Positions 1-11,503 of a DNA stretch of 64,000 nucleotides are shown here, piece after piece (within the stretch, counting starts at the first letter, position 1; every line of letters begins with the position of its first letter). Source of the DNA: JAFECT01 sp035551675 (GTDB lineage Bacteria > Pseudomonadota > Alphaproteobacteria > Caulobacterales > Caulobacteraceae). The translations under genes were made by a program, and so were the position numbers. The stretch covers positions 7,554 through 71,553 of the forward strand of contig DASZMV010000030.1 of assembly GCA_035551675.1 (NCBI GenBank), written 5' to 3'. The notes below the pieces were generated by a model, which made no database searches, was not told the DNA's origin, and saw only the letters and a list, made by a program, of their open reading frames with translations.

Positions 1-3509
<3,509 letters not shown>

Positions 3510-3515
3510 CGGCGG

Positions 3516-5174
3516 TTACGCGCGACCGGCGCGAAGCTGGGTAATGGTCCGCCCCGGCGCGATCTGCTCCACGTCGGTCTTCAGGTGGATCAGCGCGGGT
3601 TTGCCAGCCTTGCGCGCGGCGTCGAAGGCGGCCGGGAAGTCTTCGGTGCGCTCGACCGTGGTGGCCGAAGCGCCGAACGACTTGGCATAGGCGGCGAAGT
3701 CGGGGTTTTGCAGGTCAGTGGCGATGACGCGGCCGGGATAGTCGCGCTCCTGGTGCATGCGGATGGTGCCATAGGCGCCGTTGTCCACCACCACGGTCAC
3801 GACATTGGCGCCGTACTGCACGGCGGTCGCCATCTCCTGCGCGGTCATCAGGAAGTCGCCGTCGCCGGCAAAACAGATCGCCTCGCGCTCGGGCGCGACG
3901 ATCTTGGCCGCGATGGCGGCGGGGAAGCCGTAACCCATGGCGCCCGACGTCGGCGCGAGTTGCGAGCGGAATACGTGGCGCCTGTCGAAGCGGTGCAGCC
4001 AGGCGGCGAAATTGCCCGCGCCGTTGCATATGATCGCGTCGCGCGGCAGCACGCGCGCCATGTGCGCGACGACTTCGGAAAGGTTGACCGCACTGTCGAC
4101 CTCGATCGGCGCGGTGAAGGCTTCGTAGTCGTCGTGCGCGGCCTTGGCCTGATCGCTCCAGTCGCGTCCAGGCTTCAGCGTCGACAGCGCCAGTGCGGCC
4201 GGCGCCACGTCGGCGACGGCGGACAAGGACGTCGGCCACACGCGGCCGAGTTCTTCCGGTCCCGGGTGAATGTGGATCAGGGTCTGCGCGGTCTTTGCCG
4301 GATCCAGCAGGGTGTAGCCCTGGGTCGGGTTTTCCCCGAGACGCGCGCCCAGCGCCAGGATCAGGTCGGCGTCCTTCACCCGCTGCACCAGCTTGGGATT
4401 GGGACCAAGGCCCAGGTCGCCGGCGAAACTCGGGTGATCGTTATCGACCAGGTCCTTGCGACGGAACGACAACAGCGTCGGCAGGCGGATATCGCTGATC
4501 CACGCGCTCAGCGCTTCGAGCGACTTCGCCGTCCAGCCCGATCCGCCGAGGATCATCACCGGCCGCTCCGCCTTCGCGAGGCGCGCGCCGATTTCCGCCA
4601 ATGTATCGGGATCGAGCCCCGCACGCGCAACGGGCTGCGCGCTCGGCGGCGGTCCCTCGACCGTGTCGGTCAGCATGTCTTCCGGCAACGCCAGAACCAC
4701 CGGGCCCTGACGCCCCTGCAGCGCGGTGGCGAACGCACGTCCGACGAACTCGCCCACGCGCTCCGCGTCGTCGATTTCCGACGCCCATTTCGCCAGCGGT
4801 CCGAATGCGGCGGCGTAGTCGACTTCCTGGAAGGCGCCGCGACCCTTGTCGCCGCGCGCGACCTGGCCGACGAACAGGATGAAGGGCGTCGAGTCATGCT
4901 GCGCTGTGTGCACGCCGATCGACCCGTGCGTGGCGCCCGGCCCGCGCGTCACCATGCAGATACCCGGCTTGCCGGTCAGCTTGCCGTAGGCCTCCGCCAT
5001 GTTGGCGGCGCCGGCTTCGTGACGGCAGGCGATGACCTTGATCTTGTCGCGCACGTCGGCCAACGCGTCGAGCAACGCCAGATAGCTTTCGCCCGGCACG
5101 CAGAAGACGTGGTCGACCCCGTGGGCCAGCAGGGCCTCCACGAGGCGGCGCGCGGCCGTGGTCTGAGCGGTCAT
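3516..5174 (-). CDS. Thiamine-diphosphate enzyme, acetolactate synthase-like (IlvB family)
   Basis: A 552-residue ThDP-dependent enzyme with the usual three domains: N-terminal pyrimidine-binding domain (GVDHVFCVPGESYLALLDAL, with the conserved Glu in CRHEAGAANMAEAYG), central domain, and C-terminal domain with the ThDP motif GDGDFLMTAQEM...VVVDN near residues 430-460. No small regulatory subunit gene (ilvH) lies nearby, and the downstream partner is a 5-oxoprolinase/hydantoinase. It is therefore more likely a catabolic decarboxylase or carboligase of unknown substrate than the biosynthetic acetolactate synthase. The stop and the next start are separated by 6 bp. Family assignment is firm; substrate is not predictable from the sequence. 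Confidence 0.88.
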   Translation of the reverse strand: MTAQTTAARRLVEALLAHGVDHVFCVPGESYLALLDALADVRDKIKVIACRHEAGAANMAEAYGKLTGKPGICMVTRGPGATHGSIGVHTAQHDSTPFILFVGQVARGDKGRGAFQEVDYAAAFGPLAKWASEIDDAERVGEFVGRAFATALQGRQGPVVLALPEDMLTDTVEGPPPSAQPVARAGLDPDTLAEIGARLAKAERPVMILGGSGWTAKSLEALSAWISDIRLPTLLSFRRKDLVDNDHPSFAGDLGLGPNPKLVQRVKDADLILALGARLGENPTQGYTLLDPAKTAQTLIHIHPGPEELGRVWPTSLSAVADVAPAALALSTLKPGRDWSDQAKAAHDDYEAFTAPIEVDSAVNLSEVVAHMARVLPRDAIICNGAGNFAAWLHRFDRRHVFRSQLAPTSGAMGYGFPAAIAAKIVAPEREAICFAGDGDFLMTAQEMATAVQYGANVVTVVVDNGAYGTIRMHQERDYPGRVIATDLQNPDFAAYAKSFGASATTVERTEDFPAAFDAARKAGKPALIHLKTDVEQIAPGRTITQLRAGRA

Positions 5175-5257
5175 CCGGTCTCTCGGTATGGAAAGAGGGC
5201 GGTTTAGTCCGGGGCGATGAGGCCGGTCAAACTTGGTCGCCGATCAGGCAACCGCAG

Positions 5258-5459
5258 TTCCTCCCCCGGCCCGCAGGGCCGTAGGGGAGGGGGACCGCCG
5301 AAGGCGGTGGAGGGGCCAGCGCGCCGCCGGCCGATTGCCCACCCTTCGACCGAACCGGCGCGCTTGGCGTCGTTCGCTAATCCCTCGCCGTCGCGCTGGC
5401 CCCTCCACCACGCTTCGCGTGGTCCCCCTCCCCTACGCGCTGCGCGCGGGGGAGGAGCT
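5258..5459. repeat. Intergenic inverted-repeat element, type A-like
   Basis: Fills the gap between two co-directional genes. Two pairs of perfect 16-base arms can be read off: 5281-5296 with 5421-5436 (GTAGGGGAGGGGGACC and its complement) and 5308-5323 with 5392-5407 (TGGAGGGGCCAGCGCG and its complement). The outer CCTCCCCC/GGGGGAGG ends reach the TAA stop of the CaiB-type gene. Its CCTCC/GGAGG modules and small hairpins resemble the two ~295 bp elements at 14389 and 24917, but the sequence is not the same. No ORF is credible inside it. Confidence 0.8.
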
Positions 5460-6697
5460 TAGATCGCGCCACCTTGTCGGAGCTTCCCAATCTCTTCCTC
5501 GCTCAGCCCCAGCATCTGCGCCAGCACCGCCTCAGTGTCCGCCCCCATGGCCGGCGGGGGCGTGCGATAGGTGGCAGGCGTCTTCGACATGCGGATCGGG
5601 TTGGCGACCGTGCGGACCGGCTTATCCAGGTCCGGCCGGGTCTGCTCGACCACCAGGCCGCGCGCCACCGCCTGGGGCTCGGCGAAGACCTGGTCGACGG
5701 TGTTGATCGGGCCGCAAGGCACGCCGACCGCCTCCAGCCTATCCAGCCAGGCGTGGGCGTCTTCCATCCCCAACCGCGCTTCGATCCGGGCCTTCAGCGC
5801 CTCGCGATGCTCGACCCGGAGCGCATTGGTCGCAAACCGCGCGTCGTCCGCCAGGGCCGCATCGCCCAGTGCTCCCGCCAGGGCCCGGAACTGCCCGTCG
5901 TTGCCGACCGCGATGACCAGCATCCCGTCCTTGGCCTGGAACGGCTGATAGGGCGCGAGGTTGGGGTGGGCGTTGCCCATCCGCGTCGGGACACGCCCCG
6001 AGACGAAGAAATTGGTCGCCTGGTTGGCCAGCATGGCGGCCTGGACGTCGAACAGGGCGAGATCGATGTGCTGGCCCTCGCCGCTGGCCCGGGCATGCAG
6101 CAGGGCGGCCAGAATGGCGTTGGACGCGTAGAGGCCGGTGAACAGGTCGGCCACCGCCACCCCCACCTTCACCGGCTCGCCCCCGGGCGACCCGTCCGGC
6201 TGACCGGTGATCGACATCAGCCCGCCCATGGCCTGGATCATGTAGTCGTAGCCCGCGCGGCCCGCGTAGGGCCCGGTTTGACCGAAGCCGGTGATCGAAC
6301 AATAGACCAGCCTGGGGTTCGCCTTCGCCAGGCTGGGGTAGTCCAGGCCGTACTTCTTCAGGCCCCCGGTCTTGAAGTTCTCGACCACAACGTCCGCCTT
6401 AGCGGCGAGCCGCCGGAGCAGCTCCGCCCCCTCGGCCTTGGCCATGTCCACGGTGACCGAACGCTTGTTGCGGTTGGCGCAGAAGTAATAGGCCGCGTCG
6501 GCCTTCCCACCCTCCGCCCCCTCGGCAAAGGGCGGACCCCAGGCGCGGGTGTCGTCGCCGGCCCCCGGCCGTTCGACCTTGATCACCTCGGCCCCCAGGT
6601 CGCCCAGAAGCTGGGTCGTCCACGGCCCCGCCAGCACCCGGGACAGGTCGAGCACGGTCACCCCGTCCAGGGGGCCCTTCGGCGAAGCTTCAGTCAT
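5459..6697 (-). CDS. CaiB/BaiF family CoA transferase, probably glutarate CoA-transferase (SUGCT-like)
   Basis: A 412-residue class III CoA transferase. The N-terminus (LDGVTVLDLSRVLAGPWTTQ, then LGAEVIKVERPGAGDDTR) and the segment VVENFKTGGLKKYGLDYPSL with the family's catalytic Asp region are typical, as is full length. These enzymes move CoA between carboxylic acids. The gene is divergent from glutaryl-CoA dehydrogenase only about 0.4 kb away, and the mammalian glutarate/hydroxymethylglutarate CoA-transferase is a close class III relative, so activation of glutarate is the best guess; that part is inference. It follows a small DUF6356 gene by 17 bp. The Shine-Dalgarno sequence is weak, which suggests translational coupling. 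Confidence 0.85.
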   Translation of the reverse strand: MTEASPKGPLDGVTVLDLSRVLAGPWTTQLLGDLGAEVIKVERPGAGDDTRAWGPPFAEGAEGGKADAAYYFCANRNKRSVTVDMAKAEGAELLRRLAAKADVVVENFKTGGLKKYGLDYPSLAKANPRLVYCSITGFGQTGPYAGRAGYDYMIQAMGGLMSITGQPDGSPGGEPVKVGVAVADLFTGLYASNAILAALLHARASGEGQHIDLALFDVQAAMLANQATNFFVSGRVPTRMGNAHPNLAPYQPFQAKDGMLVIAVGNDGQFRALAGALGDAALADDARFATNALRVEHREALKARIEARLGMEDAHAWLDRLEAVGVPCGPINTVDQVFAEPQAVARGLVVEQTRPDLDKPVRTVANPIRMSKTPATYRTPPPAMGADTEAVLAQMLGLSEEEIGKLRQGGAI

Positions 6698-6714
6698 GGA
6701 GCCGTCTTAGCGGT

Positions 6715-6981
6715 TCAGAGGCCCGGGTCGAAGGCCCCGGCGCGGCGCATCCGTTCTTCCCGCGCGGTCACCGCCCGGCCGTTCAGCTCGGCGGCCATGG
6801 CGCGAACCCGGTCGGACGCGGCGGTCTTGCACTTGCCCGGCACGAAGGCATGAAAATAGGCCAGCAGGCTCGCCTTCAGGAGGCGCCAGCCGTATTTCGA
6901 CGCCGCGCCGAAGTGCTCGCCATAGGTTTCTTCCACCTCCTGGGGGTGCTCCAGGAAGAGGCGGTAAAAGGTCTTCTGCAT
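6715..6981 (-). CDS. DUF6356 family small protein
   Basis: An 88-residue protein of a small alphaproteobacterial family, with the pattern F-LEHPQEVEETYGEHF near the N-terminus and one weakly hydrophobic stretch (LLKASLLAYFHAFVPG). An ATG 30 bases further upstream is possible, but the start at 6981 is preceded by AGGAGAG at good spacing and keeps the family's usual N-terminus. Function unknown. It is the first gene of a two-gene unit with the CoA transferase and is divergent from glutaryl-CoA dehydrogenase; the shared gap 6982-7115 must hold both promoters. Confidence 0.75.
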   Translation of the reverse strand: MQKTFYRLFLEHPQEVEETYGEHFGAASKYGWRLLKASLLAYFHAFVPGKCKTAASDRVRAMAAELNGRAVTAREERMRRAGAFDPGL

Positions 6982-7115
6982 CGGTACGCTCTCCTGGCGC
7001 TTTCCCGACATGGCCTACGAGAGCAAAATCCCGTAGACGCTCGCTCCGCTGAGACTCACTCCTAACACAGGCGCCGCCCGATGGCATGCGGCGCTGTACC
7101 AGACGGAACCCTCCC

Positions 7116-8309
7116 ATGCCGCTCGACGCCGGCCGCGCGCCCACAAAGACCTTCCGCTGGGAGGACCCGCTGGATCTGGAGGGCCGCCTCACCGACGAGG
7201 AGCGGATGATCCGCGACGCGGCCCGCGCCTACGCCCAGGACAAGCTGCTGCCGCGGGTGGTCTCCGCCTTCGCCGACGAGCGTTTCGACCGCGAGATTAT
7301 GAGCGAGCTCGGCCGGCTCGGATTCCTGGGCTCGATGCTTCCCGAGCAGTACGGCGGCTCCGAAGTCAGCCACGTTGCCTATGGATTGACCGCGATGGAG
7401 ATCGAGGCGGTGGACTCGGGCTACCGCTCCGCCATGAGCGTGCAGTCATCGTTGTCGATGTATCCGATCTACGCCTTCGGCTCGGAAGAGCAGAAGATGC
7501 GGTTTCTACCGAAGATGGCGAAGGGCGAGTTGATCGGCTGTTTCGGCCTCACCGAAGCCGAGGGCGGCTCCGACCCGGGCTCCATGCGCACCAAGGCGGA
7601 GAAGGTCGACGGCGGCTACAAACTCAACGGCGCCAAGTTCTGGATCACCAACTCGCCGATCTGCGACCTCGCGGTGGTATGGGCGAAACTCGACGGCGAA
7701 ATCCGCGGCTTCATCGTCGAACGCTCGATGGCCGGTTTCTCGACCACCAAGATCGAGGGCAAGCTGTCGCTCCGCGCCTCGATTACCGGCGACATTGGCT
7801 TAAACGACGTGATCGTGCCGGAAGAAAATCTGCTGCCGGGCGCCAAGGGCCTTTCCGGTCCGTTCTCCTGTCTGAACAAGGCGCGCTACGGCATTTCCTG
7901 GGGCGCCATGGGCGCCGCGCGCGACTGTTTCCACCGTGCGCGCGATTACACCTCAGAACGCATGCTGTTCGGCCGTCCGCTGTCGGGGCGCCAACTGGTG
8001 CAGAAGAAACTCGCCGACATGCTGACCGACATCGCGCTGGGGCTGGAAGGCGCCTATGCGCTCGGTCGCCTGCTCGACGAAGGCGCATTCGTGCCGCAAG
8101 CCATCTCGATGATGAAGCGCAACAACTGCGGCAAGGCGCTCGCCATCGCCCGCGAAGCCCGCGACATGCACGGCGGTGCCGGCATCACCGGCGAACACCA
8201 CGTCATGCGGCACGCGATAAACCTTGAAACCGTGAACACCTACGAAGGCGCCCACGACGTGCATGCGCTGATTTTGGGGCGCGCGATCACGGGGCAGAAC
8301 GCGTTCTGA
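7116..8309 (+). CDS. gcdH: Glutaryl-CoA dehydrogenase
   Basis: A 397-residue FAD acyl-CoA dehydrogenase. The glutaryl-CoA dehydrogenase subgroup is indicated by the N-terminal FRWEDPLDLEGRLTDEERM, the substrate-loop GFLGSMLPEQYGG, FGLTEAEGGSDPGSM for flavin binding, and the C-terminal NLETVNTYEGAHDVHALILG, in which the Glu of YEGAHD is the catalytic base. It oxidises and decarboxylates glutaryl-CoA to crotonyl-CoA in lysine, tryptophan and glutarate breakdown, passing electrons to ETF. The start at 7116 is preferred over an in-frame ATG at 7086 because the extra ten residues are not family-like. The divergent CoA transferase probably supplies glutaryl-CoA. Confidence 0.95.
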   Translation: MPLDAGRAPTKTFRWEDPLDLEGRLTDEERMIRDAARAYAQDKLLPRVVSAFADERFDREIMSELGRLGFLGSMLPEQYGGSEVSHVAYGLTAMEIEAVDSGYRSAMSVQSSLSMYPIYAFGSEEQKMRFLPKMAKGELIGCFGLTEAEGGSDPGSMRTKAEKVDGGYKLNGAKFWITNSPICDLAVVWAKLDGEIRGFIVERSMAGFSTTKIEGKLSLRASITGDIGLNDVIVPEENLLPGAKGLSGPFSCLNKARYGISWGAMGAARDCFHRARDYTSERMLFGRPLSGRQLVQKKLADMLTDIALGLEGAYALGRLLDEGAFVPQAISMMKRNNCGKALAIAREARDMHGGAGITGEHHVMRHAINLETVNTYEGAHDVHALILGRAITGQNAF

Positions 8310-8342
8310 CGCGCCAAGCGTCGCGTCACACTTTTATTTTTC

Positions 8343-8476
8343 CGTCACCCTCGGGCTTGTCCCGAGGGTCCATGGCAAGTGTCCGTAGCGCCTTCGCCTG
8401 CCGCTAGGGCGCCGCATTCGCACAGGCGTTCCAGCTTGCGGAACGATGGGCCCTCGGGACAAGCCCGAGGGTGACG
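8343..8476. repeat. Palindromic repeat, family F (copy 1)
   Basis: Two 31-base arms (8343-8373 and 8446-8476) are inverted copies of each other with one mismatch. Each arm is itself a hairpin of the form CCTCGGG-cttgt-CCCGAGG flanked by CGTCAC. It sits between the convergent ends of glutaryl-CoA dehydrogenase and the PH-domain gene, where it could act as a bidirectional terminator. Related copies lie at 9136-9269 and 35002-35130. Confidence 0.85.
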
Positions 8477-8504
8477 ACATGGAATAGATGTCGCGTTTGT
8501 GCGT

Positions 8505-9017
8505 TCAGCTCTTCACGCCCGCCGTATCGAGCGCCTGCTTCGCGTCGAGCATCTGGGTCTTGAACGTCAGCGGATGTGCGATGTGCCGGAAGACGTTGTT
8601 GCCGACCTCGTTGGCGGTGAGAATTTCCACGTCGCCATAGTCGAACATGCGGCCGAGAAGGGTCTGGTCGGTCTTGATGTCGTTCAGTTTCTCCAGCAGG
8701 GAGTCGATGACCTCCTTGCTGAACACGCCGGTTACCTGGATCACCCGCCGGGTGGTCAGGAAATAGGCATGGTTCGACCACTCCAGCCACTGCCACCACA
8801 CCACCAGGAGCGGCAGCAGCATGAACGGTAGGCCGATCACGGCGTTTGCATTCAGCGACATCATGAACAGGCAGGCGGCCGCAATCCCCGCGGCCAGCAC
8901 CAGCCAGATGAACATCCGCCAGAACAGGAAAATGCCGTGCTGGCGCACGACGTAGAGAACCTTTTCCCCCGGGGAGAGAACCTTCCTCAGATAGCCGGTC
9001 GGCACATAGTCGCTCAT
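8505..9017 (-). CDS. PH domain-containing membrane protein (bPH_2 / DUF304)
   Basis: A 170-residue inner-membrane protein. A cytosolic N-terminal stretch (GYLRKVLSPGEKVLYVVRQHG) precedes two hydrophobic segments (roughly residues 28-48 and 53-72) and then a bacterial PH-like domain beginning YFLTTRRVIQVTGVFSKEVID, with the typical ...DVEILTANEVG... strand. Role unknown; homologues are single-copy membrane proteins. The longer ORF from 9053 is rejected because the ATG at 9017 has AGGGGTGAG just upstream. Family F repeats flank the gene on both sides. Confidence 0.85.
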   Translation of the reverse strand: MSDYVPTGYLRKVLSPGEKVLYVVRQHGIFLFWRMFIWLVLAAGIAAACLFMMSLNANAVIGLPFMLLPLLVVWWQWLEWSNHAYFLTTRRVIQVTGVFSKEVIDSLLEKLNDIKTDQTLLGRMFDYGDVEILTANEVGNNVFRHIAHPLTFKTQMLDAKQALDTAGVKS

Positions 9018-9135
9018 CGGTCTCACCCCTGATCCGTCACCACCCGCGACCATAGCCGATCACGCGCCCACCCGCGATAGCGCCCAGCTTGGCCGGGGGT
9101 TCCGAGGGCGGCCCTCCACCTCGTTGCAATATTTC

Positions 9136-9269
9136 CGTCACCCCCGGACTTGTTCCGGGGCCCATCGGTCAGCAAGCTCCAATCCGCTGTGTCGGCCAGG
9201 GTGCGCAGGGCCATCCTTTTCGCGCCTCGACCCCCGCCATGGGCCCCCGGGACAAGCCCGGGGGTGACG
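9136..9269. repeat. Palindromic repeat, family F (copy 2)
   Basis: Arms 9136-9165 and 9239-9269 are inverted copies (CGTCACCCCCGG...GGGGCCCAT), each containing an internal hairpin around cttgt or its variant acttgtt. Same design and about the same arm spacing as copy 1, less than 1 kb away. It occupies most of the 277 bp gap between the EF-G-like gene and the PH-domain gene; nothing else is recognised in that gap. Confidence 0.85.
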
Positions 9270-9294
9270 AAAGTTAGAGAGTTGGCGCGTTGCG

Positions 9295-11328
9295 CTACGC
9301 CGCCACCTTCGCCTTGCTGACGATGTCGTCCGCGACCCTGCCGGTGACTTCCTGCATGTGGGAGAACTCCGCCCGGTAATCGCCCAGGCCCTGGGTCACC
9401 GAGCGCAGCTCCACGATCAGATCATGGCGTTCGGATTGGGGCAGGTAGACCTCGATGCGATCCCAGCCGGGCCAGCCTTCGCGGGTGTCGTAGCCCAGGA
9501 TCTGGCCGCGCCGGCCCGAAATAGAAGACGTGATCCGCGAGGTCGCCGACGACGGTGCGAAGATCTCGATCTTCTCCACCGGCTCCAGCAGCACGGAACC
9601 GCACTCCTTCAGACCGTCGCTCATGGCGATGCGGCCGGCGGTGTGGAACGCCAGTTCGGAACTGTCGACCGCGTGATACGAGCCGTCGATCAGCACCACC
9701 TCGACGTCCACCACCGGAAAGCCCAGCGGCCCGCGCTTCATCGCCTCGGCGACGCCTTCGCCCACGGCGGGGATCCACTGCTTCGGAACCACCCCGCCGG
9801 TGATCTTGTCGGAGAACAAGAATCCCGCGCCGCGTTCGCGCGGCAGGATGTCGACCACCACGTCGCCGAACTGGCCGTGACCGCCGGTTTGCTTCTTGTG
9901 ACGCCCGCGCTGGTTGACGACCTTCTTCTTGATCGTCTCGCGATAAGGCGTGGACGGCCGGGTCATCGACACGCCGACGCCGTAACGCCGCTGCAACCGC
10001 TCCACCGCGACCGCCAGATGCGTCTGGCCCTGGCCGCGCAGCAGGGTCTCGTTCGAATGCGGATCGTGCACCAGATCGAGCGACGGATCCTCCTCGATCA
10101 AACGATGCAGCGCGCCGGACAGGCGCACGTCGTCCTTGCGGTCGTTGGTGTGGATCGCCGCGGCATAGACCGGCGAGGTTTTTTCCGGCAGCGCCTTGCT
10201 GCTGCGCGCCTTGCCGTCGGCGGATAGGAGGTCTCCGGCTTTCGCGGCCTCCAGCTTGCCAATAGCGACCACGTCGCCGCGTTCGGCCGAGGTGATCTTC
10301 CTGGTCGTCGACCCCATGATCGAGAACAGGCCCGACGCGCGGCCGTGCTCGCCGTTCGACAGGGTAAAATCCTGGCCGTCCGAAATCTTGCCGCTCAGCA
10401 CGCGGGCGTAGGCGAGCTTGCCGGCCTGGCCCGCGTGGGCGGTCTTGAACACATAGGCGCAGTCGCCCTCGGCGCCGATGCGCGCGGCGGCGGCTTCGCA
10501 ATCGGGGGTGTCGTGACGCAGCGCCTTCAACAGGCGACGCACGCCGAAACCGTTGAACGCCGAGCCGAAGAACACCGGCGCGATCAGGCCCTCGCGCATC
10601 TCGCGCACCAGGTCGGCATAGACGGTGTCGCGCTCGGGCGTGACGTCCGACAGCAGTTGCTCCATCAGGTCGTCGTCGAAGTCGGCGAGCTGTTCCAGCA
10701 TGTGGAAACGCGCCTCGGCCTCGCGCTCGGCGAGGTCGGCGGGGATCGGAACCTGCTCGGACTCCTGGCCCTGGCGGTAGACGAAGGCGCGCTCCAGCGC
10801 GAGGTCGACGAAACCCTCGACGTGATCGTCCTTCCAGATCGGGATCTGGCGCGCGACCAGCGGAACCGAACTCGTCGGCTGCAACGCGACCAAAAGGTCG
10901 CGCACGCGCCCGTGCGCATGGTCGATCTTGTTGACGAAGATAGCGTGCGGCACGCCGATGCGCTCCAGTTCCTTCAGGATCGGCTGCAGCAGGACCGCCT
11001 TGTCCGGCTCCGGATCGGCGACCACCAGCGCCAGATCGGCCGCCGGCAAGGCGAACGCGGCGTCGGCGGAAAACTCGTTCGAGCCGGGACAATCGATCAC
11101 CGCATAGCGGTCATCCATGAAACTGAAATTGGCGACGTTGATCTCCACCGACTGGCCGTGCGCGCGCGCCTCAGGGCTCGCGTCGCCGACGCTCGTCTTG
11201 GCTTCGACTGACCCCTGTCGATCGATTGAGTGTGTGACGTGGAGCAGGGACTCGAGCAGGGTCGTCTTGCCCGAGCCCGTGGGTCCAACCAGCAATATGG
11301 TCCGCGCGCACTTTGCCTTACCCGTCAT
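9295..11328 (-). CDS. Elongation factor G-like GTPase (EF-G paralogue)
   Basis: A 677-residue translational GTPase with EF-G domains I to V. The G domain shows the P-loop GPTGSGKT (15-22), switch II as DCPGSNEF (79-86) and NKID (133-136). Domain IV begins near KKKVVNQRGRHKKQTGGHGQFG and the C-terminus (GQILGYDTREGWPGWDRIEVYLP) is domain V. Canonical EF-G has DTPGHVDF; here the catalytic His is Ser, and the switch I RGITI is HGQSV. This is a paralogue of the EF-G-like subgroup rather than the housekeeping fusA, which normally sits next to rpsG and tuf. Its role (ribosome recycling, stress or regulation) is unknown, and GTP hydrolysis may be slow or absent. It is monocistronic. Confidence 0.88.
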   Translation of the reverse strand: MTGKAKCARTILLVGPTGSGKTTLLESLLHVTHSIDRQGSVEAKTSVGDASPEARAHGQSVEINVANFSFMDDRYAVIDCPGSNEFSADAAFALPAADLALVVADPEPDKAVLLQPILKELERIGVPHAIFVNKIDHAHGRVRDLLVALQPTSSVPLVARQIPIWKDDHVEGFVDLALERAFVYRQGQESEQVPIPADLAEREAEARFHMLEQLADFDDDLMEQLLSDVTPERDTVYADLVREMREGLIAPVFFGSAFNGFGVRRLLKALRHDTPDCEAAAARIGAEGDCAYVFKTAHAGQAGKLAYARVLSGKISDGQDFTLSNGEHGRASGLFSIMGSTTRKITSAERGDVVAIGKLEAAKAGDLLSADGKARSSKALPEKTSPVYAAAIHTNDRKDDVRLSGALHRLIEEDPSLDLVHDPHSNETLLRGQGQTHLAVAVERLQRRYGVGVSMTRPSTPYRETIKKKVVNQRGRHKKQTGGHGQFGDVVVDILPRERGAGFLFSDKITGGVVPKQWIPAVGEGVAEAMKRGPLGFPVVDVEVVLIDGSYHAVDSSELAFHTAGRIAMSDGLKECGSVLLEPVEKIEIFAPSSATSRITSSISGRRGQILGYDTREGWPGWDRIEVYLPQSERHDLIVELRSVTQGLGDYRAEFSHMQEVTGRVADDIVSKAKVAA

Positions 11329-11503
11329 CGATTTCTCTCCGTCGCTCTAAGGGGCGACAGGCGCGAGAAACCGCCTCGAAACTCGGCCGTTGCGCGCAGC
11401 CCGTCCGTTTCCAGGAGCAACCCAACGCCCGAAAGGCAGCCCTGGCAAGCACGATCGGCGACCCGGGCGACCGGTCGCGGGCTTGTGAACGCGAGCGGCT
11501 GAT

